A stretch of 64,000 bases of DNA from Gracilimonas sp965227215 (GCA_965227215.1 OZ245729.1:1116001-1180000), one strand, 5' to 3'; positions 9,201 to 18,549 are shown, numbered from the stretch's first letter. Numbers and translations: made by a program. Notes: generated by a model not told the origin, from the letters alone.

Positions 9201-9912
9201 TACGAATGGTATTCACATCGACAACATGATCATAAATCTTAAGATCATCCATCCGACCGATATACTTCTGCTCAGAGAAACGGGTCGAACCAATTGTTAT
9301 AGGCGAATCTGATGCTGATTTAAACCAATTCTCTCCTTCACTGTTTATTTCACCATTGATATACGTTTTAGCCTGTCCATCCTTCATGGTTATAGCCAGA
9401 TGAAACCACTGTTCATTTTCCACCAGGAAATTACCCCCACCAACTCCTCCAGCCCTGACATGAAGAAATCCTACATTATTAATGCCAAAATGATACCCTT
9501 CGCTCTTCCAATAATCATCTTTAAACTCATCATAGCGCTCTAAAAACATTGATCTGGATATATTCTCGGGAAAACCTTCCACTTTAAACCACAACATAAA
9601 TGTTATCCCCGTTCTATTGCTTATACTATCCAAAGCATTATCGGTATCGGCAATCGTGATCGCATCATCAACGCCATCGAAATAGAACGCACTGTTGGGA
9701 TTGCCGTTTCGGTCTTCTACAAACTGCCCGCCTGTTACCTGAATGGATGGGTTTAAACCGGTCGAATCAACTACAGAGTTTTCAAAGGCCAGATGTAGTA
9801 CCGGTTCAGACTCATCGTTTTGAGCGAAAAGATTGGGTGCAGATAGCAACCAAAAGAATAGCAGAATAATTAAGAATGGCCGTTTTCTTTGATAGATAAG
9901 GGGATACTTCAT
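6253..9912 (-). CDS. Secreted five-LamG-domain protein with T9SS (type A) sorting domain
   Basis: The 1219-residue protein begins with a signal peptide ending near residue 30 (FLLSAPNLFAQ). Five tandem concanavalin/LamG-like domains of about 200 residues follow, starting near 38, 250, 475, 700 and 915. Each has the same frame: a L.FEGSV.D strand, a YSFDG/DD motif, W(V/F) blocks, LYLNG.L and a closing DDVRIYNYALSDSTI. The C-terminal 85 residues are a Por/type A sorting domain (FELSQNYPNPFNPTTNIQF ... GVYFYQFKYKGQVVTKKML), the signal for the type IX secretion system, so the product is expected on the cell surface or outside. Carbohydrate or matrix binding is likely, but the ligand is unknown. 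Confidence 0.92.
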   Translation of the reverse strand: MKYPLIYQRKRPFLIILLFFWLLSAPNLFAQNDESEPVLHLAFENSVVDSTGLNPSIQVTGGQFVEDRNGNPNSAFYFDGVDDAITIADTDNALDSISNRTGITFMLWFKVEGFPENISRSMFLERYDEFKDDYWKSEGYHFGINNVGFLHVRAGGVGGGNFLVENEQWFHLAITMKDGQAKTYINGEINSEGENWFKSASDSPITIGSTRFSEQKYIGRMDDLKIYDHVVDVNTIRKAAGVRPIVDEKIVDISFTDTIADSSFFQYPIYEFSDTGKGDGTFIKDRFGSENRAYDFKNAEKPIRISDKQFYQIFDNREVFTLSTWLYLDSYAPKDVEQIVAGVPFDTYGDNPGFVLEMEEGGYLKFYTRDMILEKNNQLPQNQWVNVAITYDGEEPELFINGKKDQNTRLIRNIEIEKEYIGNEKEFYLGSDLNFERSFEGALDDVVLYNYVLNEDEIQNSVIDYEFEFEEPQESVLAYLPFEGSVTDQADIDNDISIAGGSLTTDRFNNNDKAFSFDQEDYIKYNDTDNRIDSLYKGLTFSSWVKIKSLNGVGSYSVLLSREDEGISDKFEVEIRKATRGYFKNSLVFTINGKTTAVSSTDIVEGHWIHLGFTFNGDSLKIFLNGDLLSASTYETSLRVTDSDLYLGGKATYGDNEQGFEGSVDDVRLYNYVLEDSTMKSFYDLYTEGRKFKKEQLVYLPFSGSVSDSSTNNNDTEIIGAQPTSGRFDKPNTAYSFTGDDNVVKIKDNTSELDSLYEGLTINAWVKLDESDSHMSIVHRKDSSEYGQFYLGVTKQIFFNINNAKLAAYPDLSLKRGEWYMITATFGNNVMNVYLNGELVSSGRYSGRLEMGESDILIGNNKEESEPFKGSIDEVRIYNYAISDSTINEFYQDRFKGYDLEVKNLLQLSFSNSFTDSSSSELLVQSDGGEFAEDRLGNAESAYSFDGINDALFIEDSNASLDSASNALSVTAWVNMRSEGEDYPTSTIISRMDEDYDRYSIEIVDNSIEGHSEDKIGEKIRFQLDDVELNFGAPQIQPGEWFHVAATYDGERVRLYLNGQFVRYEDYMGLLTVSDSDLYIGNNAENTQPFFGDIDEVQIFSYALSDSTIAEMIDIELELAVSNESTPKTEVPSDFELSQNYPNPFNPTTNIQFSMPQAGNVSLKVYNTLGREVATLKNERLRAGSHTIAFDAGNLSSGVYFYQFKYKGQVVTKKMLLIK

Positions 9913-10002
9913 AATCTCTCTACAGCAATAATAGGGTGTTATCTTTGACTAAATATTATTCTTATCTCTCAGAAAAACAACTTGATCGACGGTAATTTAA
10001 TC

Positions 10003-11151
10003 TTACTTCAGCTCATTTCTGATAACATCCCGAACCTGTTTACTCCAATTTCCCCAATTCATAGTACGCTTGTACTTGTCATAAGCTTGCTGGGATAACT
10101 TACTATATTTCTGCTCATCATTTCGGGCAGCTATAATCCAATTTGCCACTTCTTCCGGGGTATGGGCAGACCTGCATATCAATCCGGTTTCGTTATCCGA
10201 TACGGCTTCGGGCACCCCTCCGGTTTCTGAACCAATGGCGGGCAAGGCGTACGAGGCGGCTTCTATAAACGACATCCCCACGCACTCAGCTTTGGTGGGC
10301 ATGATAAAAAACGTAGCCTCTTTATAGAGCTCATCCAGTTGCATTCTCCCCATCTCTGTTTCTTTATCTACAAACCCGATAGTTTTTATCCCGTCAGGCC
10401 GGTTTGGGATCTCAGGATCACATCCTACAACATGCAATTCAGCATCCACCCCTTTTTCTAACAACGATCTCAGGACTTCCACCGCAAAAGGACCTCCTTT
10501 TTCTTCCCAGCGAATCCCTATAAACAGCAGCTTTATCTTTGTTGATTGCCGGCGCCTGTCAATTATTTGTTCAACATCGTCTGTTGAAATTGCCGTATCC
10601 AGATTGGCACCATAGGGAATCACCTCAATTTTAGATGATGGAACACCATAATCTTTCATCGCAGAATCGGCCAGCCATTGCAGTGGAAGGATAAGCTTGG
10701 CAGCTTTCTCAAACGCCTTTTTTTCAAGATGCATGGCTTCTTTAACACTCAATGGGTGAAGGTTGGAATGACTACCATACACATCATTCAACAGTACGAA
10801 GGTTGCATCTGAAGTGAGATAAAAGGGCACATCCGATTCAACATACGCCATTTCCGGATTCATCAATGAGGCCAGTAACACATCGGGCTGATGTTCTTCG
10901 ATTTTTTGATCAATAATAGCAGCCATACGTTTGGCTAACCCGATATCATATTGATACTTGTACACTTTTCCAGTCAATAGCCGAAGTAATCGGCCTTTTA
11001 ACTTAGGGATAATTTTATAATTTGAATCAACCGGACCGAAAGGAATTACTTCTTCAAAGCTTTGCCCTAACGCCTTGTACATATAAAAATGTGTTCCGGA
11101 GTAGGCTTTTCGGTTTGAGGGATGTTGCTTTGTGATGTAGCCTATTTTCAT
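10003..11151 (-). CDS. Family 4 (GT-B) glycosyltransferase
   Basis: The 382-residue product has the two-lobed GT-B layout. The N-terminal half carries donor/acceptor strands with HPSNRKAYSGTHFYMYKAL near the start. The C-terminal half has KIKLLFIGIRWEEKGG and the EX7E motif (ECVGMSFIE) followed by AIGSETGGVPEAV, typical of family 4 retaining transferases that use nucleotide sugars. The substrate cannot be deduced. The nearest neighbour on the strand is the TauE-type permease 30 bases upstream, but no polysaccharide cluster surrounds it. Confidence 0.88.
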   Translation of the reverse strand: MKIGYITKQHPSNRKAYSGTHFYMYKALGQSFEEVIPFGPVDSNYKIIPKLKGRLLRLLTGKVYKYQYDIGLAKRMAAIIDQKIEEHQPDVLLASLMNPEMAYVESDVPFYLTSDATFVLLNDVYGSHSNLHPLSVKEAMHLEKKAFEKAAKLILPLQWLADSAMKDYGVPSSKIEVIPYGANLDTAISTDDVEQIIDRRRQSTKIKLLFIGIRWEEKGGPFAVEVLRSLLEKGVDAELHVVGCDPEIPNRPDGIKTIGFVDKETEMGRMQLDELYKEATFFIMPTKAECVGMSFIEAASYALPAIGSETGGVPEAVSDNETGLICRSAHTPEEVANWIIAARNDEQKYSKLSQQAYDKYKRTMNWGNWSKQVRDVIRNELK

Positions 11152-11181
11152 TTCTATTGTCTTTTATGATTCCGGATATAG

Positions 11182-11994
11182 CTACAGAATTCCCCAAATC
11201 AACCGGCCGGCCATTGCCACGGCAAGTATGGCAAAACCCCATTGCAGGTATTTACGGTTTATTTTGTGATTCAAAAAAGTACCACCAAATCCACCGGCTA
11301 ATCCTCCCAAAGAAAGCGGTAAGGCTGCTCCGAAATCCACATAGCCCACAGAAAATTCGGTTATCCCTGAAATGGCACCGGGTTCAAAAGCCAGCTGTAA
11401 CCAACCGGAGGTCACTATAATAATCATCGCCAGGTGAGAAACACTTACCGCTTTGCGAAAAGGTTGTTTGTAGAATAAATTCATAATAGGAACCATAATT
11501 CCACCACCGCCTACACCGGCTAAAACTGACACAAACCCACCCAAGCCCCCGGTAATTGATGTTTCCTTCAGTTCCATACGGGTGTATTCACGATCATACT
11601 CATTTGCTTTATCGTTGCCCCGGCGAAACATCATAAAAGCCACATACATCAGCATGCAGCTGAAAAATATCACGAACTCGGTACGGCTGTAATATGGAGA
11701 AGTAATCAACAGCTTCCCGATGTAAACACCAACAGCACCTAACGTCCCAAGCTTAATTCCCTCCAGCCAAAAAACATGCTTTTGAAGATACTGCCGAATA
11801 ATACTGCCTGAAGCTGCCACAAACGTACAGAACAAACCGGAAGCTACCGTCCAAAGCACCGGATTCTCCACCCCTTCAGCCTCAAACAAAAAGAATAGCA
11901 CCGGAGTGAAAATGATCCCCCCACCAATGCCTAAAAGTCCGGCCAAAACTCCGGCAGATAAACCCAATGCCAACAGAATCAAAATCTCAACCAA
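11182..11994 (-). CDS. TSUP-family (TauE/SafE-like) membrane permease
   Basis: The 270-residue protein is almost wholly hydrophobic, with about eight membrane segments. It has the two glycine-rich TSUP repeats: GVLAGLLGIGGGIIFTPVLFF near residue 16 and GGFVSVLAGVGGGGIMVPIM near 150. The family moves sulfur-containing anions or organic acids, and the substrate here is unknown. The start overlaps the end of the upstream PhzF-like gene by 8 bases, so the two are probably cotranscribed. Confidence 0.88.
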   Translation of the reverse strand: MVEILILLALGLSAGVLAGLLGIGGGIIFTPVLFFLFEAEGVENPVLWTVASGLFCTFVAASGSIIRQYLQKHVFWLEGIKLGTLGAVGVYIGKLLITSPYYSRTEFVIFFSCMLMYVAFMMFRRGNDKANEYDREYTRMELKETSITGGLGGFVSVLAGVGGGGIMVPIMNLFYKQPFRKAVSVSHLAMIIIVTSGWLQLAFEPGAISGITEFSVGYVDFGAALPLSLGGLAGGFGGTFLNHKINRKYLQWGFAILAVAMAGRLIWGIL

Positions 11995-12772
11995 GAAGCA
12001 TCTCCCCTTTCAGGTAGGTTATGGCCTCCCCTAGAATATCCACCCGGTCTCCTTTTAACCTGCAGACCAGGTTACCTCCTCTTTCTGAAATCTGGCGGGC
12101 TTTCATTTCTGTTTTACCCAGTTCCCTGCTCCAGTAAGGTGTGGTTTTGGTATGAGCCGAACCCGTTACAGGGTCTTCATCGATGCCGGATTGTGGTGCA
12201 AAAAACCGGGATACGAAATCTACTGTATCTCCCGGGGCTGTAACAATGATGCCCCGGGCATCCACTTCGTTGAGCATCCGAAAATCAGGCTGCAGATTAG
12301 CAATTTCAGCCTCAGAATCTAACACAACCATATAGTCATCCGACTTATAGACGTTTGAGGTACGTTCGATGCCCAGCGCCTGAAACAGAATGGCCGGAGC
12401 TTCAGCCTGTTCCGGCTCCACAGCCGGGAAATTCATCGATAATTGACCGTTTTCTTTTTTTACGGTAAGTAGCCCGCTGCGCGTTTTAAAAATGATTTCG
12501 TCCTTGTCATAACCCAACTCTTCAAACAGAATATGTGCCGTTGCCAGTGTGGCATGTCCGCATAAATCCACCTCAACAGCCGGGGTAAACCACCTAAGCC
12601 GATACCCGTCTCCTTCCTCAATAAAAAATGCTGTTTCGGATAGGTTATTTTCGGCTGCAATATGTTGCATCACCTCATCCGAAAGCCACTCCGTTAATGG
12701 AACGACCGCAGCCGGGTTACCTTTAAAAAGTTCGTTCGTGAACGCATCTACCTGATATAGTTCGATCTTCAT
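11987..12772 (-). CDS. PhzF-family isomerase-like protein
   Basis: The 261-residue protein has the PhzF/diaminopimelate-epimerase-like fold markers: VDAFTNELFKGNPAAVV at the start, NNLSETAFF with the putative catalytic Glu near residue 45, LCGHATLATAHIL near 70 and the closing DPVTGSAH near 197. Family members catalyse isomerisations or hydride shifts on small metabolites; phenazine synthesis is not implied, as no phz genes are present. It forms a pair with the downstream TSUP permease. Confidence 0.9.
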   Translation of the reverse strand: MKIELYQVDAFTNELFKGNPAAVVPLTEWLSDEVMQHIAAENNLSETAFFIEEGDGYRLRWFTPAVEVDLCGHATLATAHILFEELGYDKDEIIFKTRSGLLTVKKENGQLSMNFPAVEPEQAEAPAILFQALGIERTSNVYKSDDYMVVLDSEAEIANLQPDFRMLNEVDARGIIVTAPGDTVDFVSRFFAPQSGIDEDPVTGSAHTKTTPYWSRELGKTEMKARQISERGGNLVCRLKGDRVDILGEAITYLKGEMLLG

Positions 12773-12902
12773 GGTCTTCGTCTTTTGTTTCTATTAATGT
12801 AGGGGCATTCATGGAGTAAGTAAACCATTGGTTTCATTGCCTGAAGCTTACTTCCAGTAAATAAAATGGGATTATGATTAGTCTTTACAGATGCTCCTTT
12901 AT

Positions 12903-12910
12903 TATCTTTG
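12903..12910 (+). promoter_or_regulatory. Bacteroidota-type -7 box before the TonB receptor
   Basis: TATCTTTG matches TAnnTTTG and lies 47 bases before the receptor ATG. A weak TTTAC lies about 16 bases further upstream. No riboswitch fold is apparent in the 185-base gap. Confidence 0.5.
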
Positions 12911-12957
12911 GTCATTTTCCCGGAGGACATAAAATATTATTCAATTATATATAACCT

Positions 12958-14955
12958 ATGAGATTCTTAACCGCTATTTTTATTTCATTTTTGATAACCT
13001 GCCCCGCTTTCGGGCAACTAACGGCCGAGCTGGATTCCATTGATGTGACGGCCTCACGCATCACAACCATTATATCCGAAAGTGGAAAAAGTGTTGCCGT
13101 GATCACCCAAACAGATATTCAGAACATGCCGATTCAGTCGGTAGACGACCTTTTACGAAGCCTTCCCGGTATCAATATCAACGCCCGTGCCGGTTTTGGA
13201 GTACAAGCTGATGTGGGTGTTCGGGGAAGCACCTTCTCCCAGGTGTTGTTTATGCTCGATAATGTGCCATTAAACGATCCTTTGACGGCTCATTTCAATA
13301 CTAATATTCCGGTAGCACTTTCTGAAATCGGACACATTGAGCTTATTCGCGGACCGGCCAGCACCTCTTTCGGTGCCGATGCTGTTGGCGGAGTGGTGCA
13401 CATCAAAACCAAAGCGTACCTGATGAAAGATTCCGAAGCCCCTGAGAACCTGCAAACCCGCACAAACGTAGATGTGGCTGCCGGGGAACACAACTTGCAG
13501 ATTCTGGATGCAAGTGTTGGAGTTTCCAAAAAGAACTGGCGGTTCAGCACATCCTTCCGCACATCACAGTCGGACGGAGAGTCATTTCAAAACCCCGGCT
13601 TTGCTGAGGGTGTATCATCTGACGAAACCTTCAACTCCTATTTTGACGTAACGAACCTGTCATCGGCTATGTCGGTGAAGCTGAATGATAATTGGTCCTG
13701 GTATGCTCGTGGTGGAGTTGAGAATCGTGATTTCAATGCCCGGTATTTTTACACCCGCAGTATCTATGATGAATCGACAGAGCAGATCGAAAGCAAATGG
13801 GCCCTAACCGAACTTTCGTATGAAAATGGCGCTCATAAGTCCGAATTTACGGCCTCCTATCGTGATGTTGAGGATGTATTCGATTTTAATTCAGCGCTGG
13901 TACCTGCCAACGTACATCAAACCGGAGCGTTTTATGCAAACGGTTCCCATCAGTACGAGCTCAATACCGACCAGTTGAATGCGCTTTCATCTTCCTTGAA
14001 ATACATGCGCTTTATGGCCGGGGCACAAATGCTGAATAAAGAAATTGAAAGTACGGACCGGGGTAACCACGGTAATACATCCTGGGGAGTGTACGGTATC
14101 CATACCATGAATTTTGATTTCGGATTGAGCATGACCTCCAGCCTGAGGCTACAATTCAATCCCATCAGTGATTTGAGCTTTCTCCCTCAGGTAAGTGCCT
14201 CTTTTGATATGGGTTCTATTGTTCTGCGCTCGTCTATAGGCCGGGCCATCCGTGAAGGTGATTTTACGGAGCGATACATCTCGCATCAAATTCCCAATCT
14301 GACCCCCGGAAGAAATGTTGGGAACCCCGACTTATTGCCTGAGGAGTCTACCTCCTTTGACTTCGGTTTTGACTGGACGCCCGTTGCCCAGCTTCGGTTT
14401 TCCCCTACTTTCTTTTACCGTAGCTCATCTAACCTGATTGATTACAGCCTGACGAATTCAAATCAGATTAACAATGCTGATAACCTGATCGCGGATGAAG
14501 AATACTTTTATGCTTCCAACATCTCTGAAAGTGACGTAACAGGTGTGGAATTACTCACGGCGTTCACTCAGAAATTTGCATCCAATAACACCCTTCGCTC
14601 ACAGGTTGGTTATACTTATATAAACACCACCAGTGACCAGAATACGGTGTCAAGATACATTGCGAATCACCCTGAGCATCAGGCCAGCCTGGATCTGAGC
14701 CTTCAGGCGGGATCCTTTTCCATTAATTCCCAGTCTTCCTTTAATGTACGTTCCGAGGAATCGGCCGATTTAATTAATGCGGAAGTACCTGATCAGTATT
14801 TTATTACGAACCTGAACGTTGGATACACGTTGTTCGGAGATCGCTTTAAGGTTTATATGGAAGTTCTGAACCTGACTGATACTCAATATCAGGAAATACT
14901 GGGAGCCCCAATGCCCGGTCGCTGGGTTCTTGGTGGGATAAAGTACTCCATGTAA
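12958..14955 (+). CDS. TonB-dependent outer-membrane receptor (BtuB-like)
   Basis: The 665-residue product has a signal peptide cut near ITCPAFG-Q (residue 20). A plug domain follows at about residues 40-150 with MPIQSVDDLLRSLPGININ, VGVRGSTFSQVLFMLDNVP and IELIRGPASTSFGADAVGG. A 22-strand-type barrel of aromatic-rich strands follows, with the C-terminal strand ending RWVLGGIKYSM. Such receptors import siderophores, cobalamin or other large ligands using TonB energy. The ligand cannot be named, as no transport or biosynthetic partner gene lies beside it. Confidence 0.92.
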   Translation: MRFLTAIFISFLITCPAFGQLTAELDSIDVTASRITTIISESGKSVAVITQTDIQNMPIQSVDDLLRSLPGININARAGFGVQADVGVRGSTFSQVLFMLDNVPLNDPLTAHFNTNIPVALSEIGHIELIRGPASTSFGADAVGGVVHIKTKAYLMKDSEAPENLQTRTNVDVAAGEHNLQILDASVGVSKKNWRFSTSFRTSQSDGESFQNPGFAEGVSSDETFNSYFDVTNLSSAMSVKLNDNWSWYARGGVENRDFNARYFYTRSIYDESTEQIESKWALTELSYENGAHKSEFTASYRDVEDVFDFNSALVPANVHQTGAFYANGSHQYELNTDQLNALSSSLKYMRFMAGAQMLNKEIESTDRGNHGNTSWGVYGIHTMNFDFGLSMTSSLRLQFNPISDLSFLPQVSASFDMGSIVLRSSIGRAIREGDFTERYISHQIPNLTPGRNVGNPDLLPEESTSFDFGFDWTPVAQLRFSPTFFYRSSSNLIDYSLTNSNQINNADNLIADEEYFYASNISESDVTGVELLTAFTQKFASNNTLRSQVGYTYINTTSDQNTVSRYIANHPEHQASLDLSLQAGSFSINSQSSFNVRSEESADLINAEVPDQYFITNLNVGYTLFGDRFKVYMEVLNLTDTQYQEILGAPMPGRWVLGGIKYSM

Positions 14956-14997
14956 GCACACCTTTTGAATTGTGAAGTAACACCTATCCAATCTCCC

Positions 14998-15044
14998 GTC
15001 CCCAAGCCTCTGCTTGGGGACGAACATTGGAAGCTTCGGCTTCC
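14998..15044. repeat. Two adjacent perfect hairpins after the receptor gene
   Basis: The first is GTCCCCAAGC-CTCT-GCTTGGGGAC (14998-15021). The second is GGAAGC-TTCG-GCTTCC (15029-15044), a UUCG tetraloop stem. Neither has a T run, so they may act as RNA stabilisers, factor-dependent terminators or repeat-family members. Confidence 0.7.
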
Positions 15045-15122
15045 CATTCCCTCCATCTCTATATCATCTCCTATGGAAATTTCTCTTCTCAATTCATCAT
15101 CGATATACAACCTTATTCCCCT

Positions 15123-15130
15123 TATCTTTG
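15123..15130 (+). promoter_or_regulatory. -7 box (TATCTTTG) of the mutS2 promoter
   Basis: The TAnnTTTG match is 31 bases before the mutS2 ATG, predicting a leader of about 25 bases. Confidence 0.5.
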
Positions 15131-15161
15131 TTAGGCTAATTAAAGGCAACTAAACTCCTGA

Positions 15162-17570
15162 ATGAAACTTTACCCTGACACTCTTTTAGAAAAGCTCGGC
15201 TTTGATCAAATCCGGCAGGCAACTCTTGAATTAGCCCAATCGGTGCGTTCAGAGGAGCTGATGGAGGCTCTGACTCCTACATCTAATCCTCAACGGGTGG
15301 AGCTGCTGACCGAGCAGACCAAAGAAATGTTAGAAGTGATAGCCTCAGCAGATCCTTTTCCATTAGGGGAATTTCCGGAAGTGCGGGATTACCTTGGGGC
15401 CGCTAAAGCCGAGGGCAGCATCATTCCCCTGCCCGCTTTTGTGGATATCCTGAAAATCTCTTCCATGTCGCGACAGGTGAAAAGCTTTTTCAAAGCCCGG
15501 TCCGAACAACTTCCCCGGATGGCCAAGCTTTCGGAAGGTCTCATCCCCATGAAGGAGCTGGAGAAAAGCATCAAAGAAAAAATTACCGAGCATGGAGAGC
15601 TTCGCGATAATGCCAGCCCGGAGCTGAGAGCAATCCGTAAGAAACTGAACAAGCGGAAGTCCGATTTACGGACCACCATTAATAGATCGATGAAAGATGC
15701 CAGCAAAGATGGGATGGCATCGGATGAAGGCCCCACCATTCGAAACGGACGTATGGTAATTCCCATTCAAGCGGAGTTTAAGAAAAAGATTCAGGGCTTT
15801 GTGCACGATGTTTCTGCCAGCGGACAAACGGTTTATATAGAACCGGTGGAAGCGCTGAACCTGAATAATGAAATTCGACAGTTTGAGGCTGAAGAGCAGC
15901 GGGAGATTGAACGGATTCTGAAAGAACTTACACAGCATGTGAATAAGAATTCTGAGTACATTGACCAGAACCTTTCTTTCCTTGCCGAGATTGATGTGGT
16001 GTTTGCCAAAGCCAAGCTTACTCAAAAGCTGGACGGGGAAATTCCCATTATCGCAAAAAATCAATATTTAAGCGTCAAAGAAGCCTACAATCCTATTCTC
16101 CGGCTTAAGAACCTGAGCGTAAAGAAAAAAGAAGACCGTGAAAAAATCATCCCGCTTTTTCTTCGGCTTGAAGAAGATGAACAATGCCTGATGATAACCG
16201 GGCCCAATGCGGGAGGGAAATCCGTAGCTATGAAAACAGTAGGGTTGCTTGCCCTGATGATCCAATCCGGGTATGGTGTACCTGCCGACCCCACATCCGA
16301 AATCCCCATATTCTCCGGACTTTTTGTGGACCTCGGGGATGATCAATCCATTGAAAATGATTTGAGTACCTTTTCATCTCGCTTAAAATGGATGCGGGAG
16401 ACCATTGAAGAATTTGAACCCGGCAGTCTGGTGCTCATAGATGAGGCTGCGGCCGGAACCGATCCGGAAGAAGGCGGTGCGCTCTTTCAATCGTTTATAG
16501 AAAAGCTGCTTGATCGGAATGGGAAGATCATTGTAACTACACATCACGGCTCACTAAAGGTATTTGCCCATGAGCATCCTAAAGCTGTAAACGGCTCCAT
16601 GGAGTTTGATCAGGCTACCCTCTCCCCCACCTATAAATTCAAGAAAGGTATTCCGGGCAGCAGTTACGCTTTTGAAATTGCTGAACGAATGAACCTGAAT
16701 AAAGAAGTGCTGGAGCGCTCGCGGGTGCTGTTGGGAGAAGCCAAAGACAAAATGGAATCCCTGATCACCGAGCTGGAGACTAAATCCCAGCAGGCTGCAG
16801 ATCTCAAAGAAAAATACTCCAAGCTTCAGGATAAGGCTGAATCAGAGCGCAAGAAGTATGAGAATAAGATTCAGGCTATCGAAAAGGATAAAGAGAAAAT
16901 TCGGGAAAAAGCCCTGAAGGAAGCCAAATCGATTATGGATTCTGCCAACCAGCGGGTTGAGCAGGCCGTTCAGAAAATCGTGGAGCAAAACAAGGCTGAT
17001 AAAGATGAAATTAAGGAAATCCGGAAGGAAGTAGATCAGGAGAAGGAGGAAATAAATCGGTCGCTGGAAGAAATTGAGGAGAATAAGGAAGAGCGTGAAC
17101 AGGTTACGGATGATCCTCCCAGAAAAGGAGATCACGTTCGGTTTAAAGACGGAAATACCACCGGTGAATTAGTCGAAATTAATGGCAAAAATGCCGTGGT
17201 TCAGGCCGGCGGACTCCGACTCAAAACCAAATACAAGAACCTGGTTAAGGTAGAAAAGCAAAAAAAGAAGAAGTCAAAAGCACGATCATCCCTCATGGTG
17301 GGTGATAACAGCCTGACTACCGAAATGGTGAAGCCTTCTATCGAAGTGCGGGGTATGCGAACCGAAGATGCCCTGCACGAAGTAACCCAATACATCGATC
17401 GTGCCGTGTACCGGAATATGAATCAGGTGGAGATAATCCATGGCAAAGGCGATGGTATTTTACGCAGCCAAATCCAGTCTTACCTCAACACCCGCAATGA
17501 TGTGAAAAGTGTGGAGACGGCTCCTATAGAACGGGGTGGCGCCGGTTGCACAATTGTGGAGCTGAAGTAA
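15162..17570 (+). CDS. mutS2: Endonuclease MutS2
   Basis: MutS2 is a MutS-family ATPase without the mismatch-recognition domain; it suppresses homologous recombination and in some bacteria acts in ribosome rescue. The 802-residue product has the core/lever region, the Walker A motif GPNAGGKS at about 346-353, the Walker B VLIDEAAAGTDPEEG near 425 and TTHHGSLK as switch. A long charged coiled coil spans about 520-650, a KOW-like segment follows near 655, and the C-terminal Smr nuclease domain (IEVRGMRTEDALHEV ... IIHGKGDGILR) occupies about 725-802. Length and order are normal for the family. Confidence 0.96.
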   Translation: MKLYPDTLLEKLGFDQIRQATLELAQSVRSEELMEALTPTSNPQRVELLTEQTKEMLEVIASADPFPLGEFPEVRDYLGAAKAEGSIIPLPAFVDILKISSMSRQVKSFFKARSEQLPRMAKLSEGLIPMKELEKSIKEKITEHGELRDNASPELRAIRKKLNKRKSDLRTTINRSMKDASKDGMASDEGPTIRNGRMVIPIQAEFKKKIQGFVHDVSASGQTVYIEPVEALNLNNEIRQFEAEEQREIERILKELTQHVNKNSEYIDQNLSFLAEIDVVFAKAKLTQKLDGEIPIIAKNQYLSVKEAYNPILRLKNLSVKKKEDREKIIPLFLRLEEDEQCLMITGPNAGGKSVAMKTVGLLALMIQSGYGVPADPTSEIPIFSGLFVDLGDDQSIENDLSTFSSRLKWMRETIEEFEPGSLVLIDEAAAGTDPEEGGALFQSFIEKLLDRNGKIIVTTHHGSLKVFAHEHPKAVNGSMEFDQATLSPTYKFKKGIPGSSYAFEIAERMNLNKEVLERSRVLLGEAKDKMESLITELETKSQQAADLKEKYSKLQDKAESERKKYENKIQAIEKDKEKIREKALKEAKSIMDSANQRVEQAVQKIVEQNKADKDEIKEIRKEVDQEKEEINRSLEEIEENKEEREQVTDDPPRKGDHVRFKDGNTTGELVEINGKNAVVQAGGLRLKTKYKNLVKVEKQKKKKSKARSSLMVGDNSLTTEMVKPSIEVRGMRTEDALHEVTQYIDRAVYRNMNQVEIIHGKGDGILRSQIQSYLNTRNDVKSVETAPIERGGAGCTIVELK

Positions 17571-17607
17571 AGCAGTAATCTTTAGATACTGCGTACTGCA
17601 GTCGGAG

Positions 17608-18549
17608 CTATTCCTTCGGTGCAACTTCATATTCAAACACAGTTGTTACATTTCCATCCATATCTACCTTTCGTACTCTTGGAATAATCACATCTTCCTC
17701 CCAAAACTCCCACCACTTAGCGGTTCCAAAGGTAGATTCCAGCACATATACTTCCCCATCATAAACATCTACTCCATGTGGTGACCATGGTCCTTCTGAT
17801 TCCAGAAATACAGATACCTCTCCTTCAGGACTCACTTTCAGCACCTTTCGATTTCCATAATAAGCCAGGTACACATTTCCGGTTTCATCTACCGTAAAGT
17901 CGAAAAGAATATTAGCTCCTGAGAAAGGAATGTTCTCCGGGTCTTCCTCTTTCAATCCGGATGCCAAAACTGAAACAGCCCCGTCTTCTTCCATCACCTT
18001 CACGCTTTCTCTATCCAGAATGTACAGCTTGTTATTTAACCCCCAGGCAAGGTCATCAATTCGATCAATACCCGATGCTAATTCAATCTCTGATACTCGC
18101 CCGGTTTCATCCCGTAGAAATAGACGATTCTCCCGGGCAAAGAATACTGTTCCGTTCTCAGAAACGGCATAGGCCTGAATAAAGAAAAATTCTTCATCCG
18201 TAGTTGGGTTGATAATAAGTTCGTTGCCTGAACCATCAACCTTCCAAAGTCTTGCCTGGAAACCACCTCCAGCATTAGTTCTTTCTGCTCCGTATATCAT
18301 CCGCCCCGGACTTCGTGCAAGAATGATATCGCTTGGAGAATGAGAGGATTCCAGCACCTGCTTCAGGTTCTGCTGATTATCAATTTGCCAGACGCAGGCA
18401 TAATGGCCATCATCCACAAAAGGACAAATAAAGGTGAAGTAAATATTGCCCTGCTGATCAATCACCAATCCTCCCCAGGGATGTGCTGAAGCAACTTGTG
18501 TATTCAACAGCAGTAAAAGCAATGGTAAGAAGTATAGAAATTTCCTCAT
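17608..18549 (-). CDS. Secreted NHL/SMP-30-like beta-propeller protein
   Basis: The 313-residue product has a signal peptide (FLPLLLLLLNTQVASA, cleavage near residue 22). Repeated blade motifs follow: GLVIDQQGNIYFTF, ILFDFTVDETGNVYLAYYGNRKVLKVSPEGEV and a closing RVRKVDMDGNVTTVFEYE. This pattern is that of NHL or gluconolactonase-type propellers. No catalytic metal-site set is evident, so a binding or enzymatic role is undecided. It probably acts in the periplasm or outside. Confidence 0.78.
   Translation of the reverse strand: MRKFLYFLPLLLLLLNTQVASAHPWGGLVIDQQGNIYFTFICPFVDDGHYACVWQIDNQQNLKQVLESSHSPSDIILARSPGRMIYGAERTNAGGGFQARLWKVDGSGNELIINPTTDEEFFFIQAYAVSENGTVFFARENRLFLRDETGRVSEIELASGIDRIDDLAWGLNNKLYILDRESVKVMEEDGAVSVLASGLKEEDPENIPFSGANILFDFTVDETGNVYLAYYGNRKVLKVSPEGEVSVFLESEGPWSPHGVDVYDGEVYVLESTFGTAKWWEFWEEDVIIPRVRKVDMDGNVTTVFEYEVAPKE

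Noticed and set aside
12773..12957. Cobalamin riboswitch upstream of the TonB receptor
   Set aside because: The gap is only 185 bases and shows no B12-box-like sequence.
14965..15153. A 62-codon frame between the receptor and mutS2
   Set aside because: Built over two perfect hairpins and the mutS2 promoter box.
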